This document shows positions 5,799 through 7,152 of a stretch of 7,152 nucleotides of DNA, one piece after another. Under the pieces are notes generated by a model. It worked only from the letters and a program-made list of their open reading frames with translations, searched no databases and was not told the DNA's origin. The translations under genes and the position numbers were made by a program. The number at the start of each line of letters is the position of its first letter. Position 1 is the first letter of the stretch. The stretch comes from an uncultured Collinsella sp. (GTDB lineage: Bacteria; Actinomycetota; Coriobacteriia; Coriobacteriales; Coriobacteriaceae), in assembly GCA_959599615.1 (NCBI GenBank), contig CAUGKA010000103.1, forward strand, positions 1 to 7,152, in the 5' to 3' direction.

Positions 5799-6854
5799 TT
5801 ATTTATCCGCCTCCTTGGCGGCGAAGCGCACGCGAATGTACTTGACGTTCTTGCCGATAATCTCGTCGGCGTTGTTGTAGTAGCTGGCGCAGGTTTCCAC
5901 ATCCGCAGAGGACATGCCGGCTCCGACAGGCGGAACCGCGCTAGGCGCCTGACCTGGCACGCTCGTGCTATCGGCGCGGAAATAGCGCGCGTGGTTATTG
6001 TTGATGTCGCCGACGAGGGTTGTGTATCCCCCCTCGTCGCCTGTGTTAGCGAAAAGGTTGCCACCGTAGCCGGCGTTGCCCGTGCGAACATAGCTCTTGA
6101 ACTGCTCCGGCCAAATCCAGTAGAGGGTTTTGGTTGCGGTTTTGGTCGTGCTATTTGAGCCCTCAGCGCAAAAGCTCCGCGCCGGGATGGTAAAGCTCTG
6201 CGTAATGACGGTGACGCTCGCTCCGTCCTGGGTCACCGTGGTTGTCGTGGGAACCAGCGGATTGGAGTAAAAGCCAGAGGTGTCTTTGCCCTGGAAAACC
6301 AGGATATGACCGCGCACCAAATCTTTAAGCGAGTTGATGATCTCTTCGTTTGTCGATGCGTCCACAACGGAGTCCGTGCCCGCAACGCTCGTCTGGACAG
6401 AAATCTCCCAGGTCATCTCCACCGTAATATCGTGCAGGTCGTTGCAGAGCGGCTTGACGTTGAGCTGAAGCTGGCCCGCCGACCCCGGAGAAAGACTGCC
6501 ATCGGCACTCATGTTATTGAGGTTGAAAAGATTGTTCACGGCAAGGCTTGTACTGTCCGACGCGTAGTTGTCCTGGGCGTCGTACTTACCTGCCGTGCCG
6601 CCCTGCGTTCCCGAGAGCACAAACCGTGGGCCCTTCGCCCCGATCGTACTCCCCGTGGCGCTCACTCGATTGTTCGCGGCAAACCAGGCAAGGCATGCAA
6701 AGATGGCAACGATGGCGGCCAGCACAAACAGACCGCTCACCAGGAAATCCTTCCAGAAATCCTTGAGGGTCCGCACATGCTCGTCGGCAGCTTGGCGGTA
6801 CTCGGCCGCCGTCTTGTGCTGCTGGAGCTCGCTATGTCGGTCCATGCCACTCAT
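5799..6854 (-). CDS. Single-pass membrane surface protein, SipW/TasA-like candidate subunit (351 aa)
   Basis: First gene of the operon. The stop TAA is directly followed by the next gene's ATG. Residues 1-36 are a charged cytoplasmic tail that may be helical; 37-59 are a hydrophobic helix; the exit motif is LAWFAANNRVSATG (55-68). The ectodomain has LSPGSAGQLQLNV (121-133), a PG-turn-strand pattern also seen in TasA/camelysin-like proteins, then YWIWPE (245-250) and a final strand near VKYIRVRF. Cysteines outside the membrane are C137 and two later ones. The start is uncertain: ATG 6854 has only a weak AGGG 12 bases upstream; ATG 6845 has none; ATG 6977 or TTG 7004 would extend the frame and add a second hydrophobic segment with poorly placed ribosome sites. 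I prefer 6854 because the tail then matches the architecture of the two following proteins. A surface-fibre or assembly role is inferred; no enzymatic motif is seen. Confidence 0.83.
   Translation of the reverse strand: MSGMDRHSELQQHKTAAEYRQAADEHVRTLKDFWKDFLVSGLFVLAAIVAIFACLAWFAANNRVSATGSTIGAKGPRFVLSGTQGGTAGKYDAQDNYASDSTSLAVNNLFNLNNMSADGSLSPGSAGQLQLNVKPLCNDLHDITVEMTWEISVQTSVAGTDSVVDASTNEEIINSLKDLVRGHILVFQGKDTSGFYSNPLVPTTTTVTQDGASVTVITQSFTIPARSFCAEGSNSTTKTATKTLYWIWPEQFKSYVRTGNAGYGGNLFANTGDEGGYTTLVGDINNNHARYFRADSTSVPGQAPSAVPPVGAGMSSADVETCASYYNNADEIIGKNVKYIRVRFAAKEADK
5810..5816 (-). promoter_or_regulatory. Ribosome binding site of the 272-aa gene
   Basis: AAGGAGG, a near-consensus Shine-Dalgarno, ends 11 bases before ATG 5798. 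It lies inside the last codons of the upstream gene, whose stop abuts this start, so the two genes are probably translationally coupled. Confidence 0.75.
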
Positions 6855-6939
6855 CGTTTGCGTTTGCCCTGCTAGCGGGCGTGCCGTCCTTTCCGCTTGG
6901 TCGCGATCAATCCGTTGCTCGTAGGCATAGAATTCAGGC

Positions 6940-6967
6940 AGAATACAACACCATACGATAAGGTAAA
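6940..6967 (-). promoter_or_regulatory. Weak candidate promoter for the operon
   Basis: On the minus strand TTTACC (6967-6962) and TATTCT (6945-6940) are separated by 16 bases; each matches the sigma-70-type consensus at four of six positions. Transcription from here would start near 6933 and leave a leader of about 80 bases before ATG 6854. It would also exclude the longer starts at 6977 and 7004. Matches this weak occur by chance, so confidence is low. Confidence 0.25.
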
Positions 6968-7098
6968 AGAATAGCATTGACCTGCGGCTTGCTCCACAAC
7001 GCAAGCCTTAATGATGTCTTAAAGATTACGAATAGCGGCCTGTCCATCGCGCACTGTTCACGCAACGGCTCGCCCGCTCGTTCAAGCTTTGCCTCACC

Positions 7099-7119
7099 TT
7101 AACCTCATTTTGAGGCTAA
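7099..7119. promoter_or_regulatory. Near-palindrome upstream of the operon, possible operator
   Basis: The plus strand has arms TTAACCTCA and TGAGGCTAA around TTT: nine positions per arm with one mismatch. No T run follows on either strand, so it does not look like a terminator. A further GCCTCA half-site lies at 7091-7096. A binding site for a regulator of the operon is possible, but the true upstream gene is outside the window. Confidence 0.35.
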
Positions 7120-7152
7120 CAGCGCCCTATTTTCAGCATTTGCCCAGTTGTT

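Larger units (their letters stand above)
6855..7152. other. Non-coding region upstream of the operon
   Basis: This stretch of about 300 bases holds the weak promoter candidate and the near-palindrome described separately. The only reading frame crossing its lower part is the N-terminal extension of the first gene (from ATG 6977 or TTG 7004), which I judge untranslated. I saw no tRNA, no riboswitch-like conserved pattern and no convincing gene on either strand. Confidence 0.5.

Noticed and set aside
4917..6158. Plus-strand reading frame of 413 codons
   Set aside because: It lies wholly antisense to the first three operon genes, which have ribosome sites, helices and tight spacing. Its Ala/Val/Arg-rich product has no recognisable architecture, so it is a shadow of GC-biased codon use.
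1..7152. CRISPR array, mobile element or RNA gene
   Set aside because: No regularly spaced identical repeats, no transposase-like product, no terminal inverted repeats and no tRNA or rRNA-like segment were found by reading.

Overview
The window holds a four-gene, single-direction (minus-strand) locus for cell-envelope and surface proteins. It reads from about 6854 down to position 1, and the last gene runs off the window. Moderately high GC, Gram-positive-type surface architecture and the protein style suggest a gut actinobacterium of the Coriobacteriia (Collinsella/Olsenella-like). That assignment is inference from general appearance; no phylogenetic marker is present.

Layout in transcription order. 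(1) 7152-6855: non-coding leader with a 9+9 near-palindrome (7099-7119) and a weak candidate promoter. (2) 6854-5799: a 351-aa single-pass membrane protein with a large extracellular region. (3) 5798-4980: a 272-aa protein of the same general plan, starting at the base after the stop of the previous gene. (4) 4965-4021: a 314-aa protein of the same plan, 14 bases further on. (5) A short hairpin followed by a T run, in a 40-base gap. (6) 3980 to beyond 1: a giant, uninterrupted reading frame of at least 1326 codons. It encodes a secreted, probably lipid-anchored repetitive adhesin: a signal peptide with a lipobox, a roughly 100-residue Ala/Asp/Gly stalk, two large modules each ending in a GG(L/V)(V/I)G-type repeat array, and apparently the start of a third module at the window edge. 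The giant frame has no stop codon inside the window; its triplets were read through one by one.

The three smaller proteins share a long charged cytoplasmic tail (25-53 residues), one hydrophobic helix and a beta-rich, Cys-containing ectodomain. The first two also share a WFxx(A)N.R motif right after the helix. This resembles the SipW-dependent/TasA-like class of fibre or matrix subunits, but no dedicated signal peptidase lies in the window. The best hypothesis is an operon that builds a surface fibre or adhesion complex: three membrane-tethered, possibly processed subunits plus one giant adhesin, whose level may be lowered by the hairpin in front of it. Function is inferred from architecture only.

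No RNA genes, CRISPR arrays, insertion sequences or transposase genes were seen. The long plus-strand reading frames are antisense shadows of the four genes.
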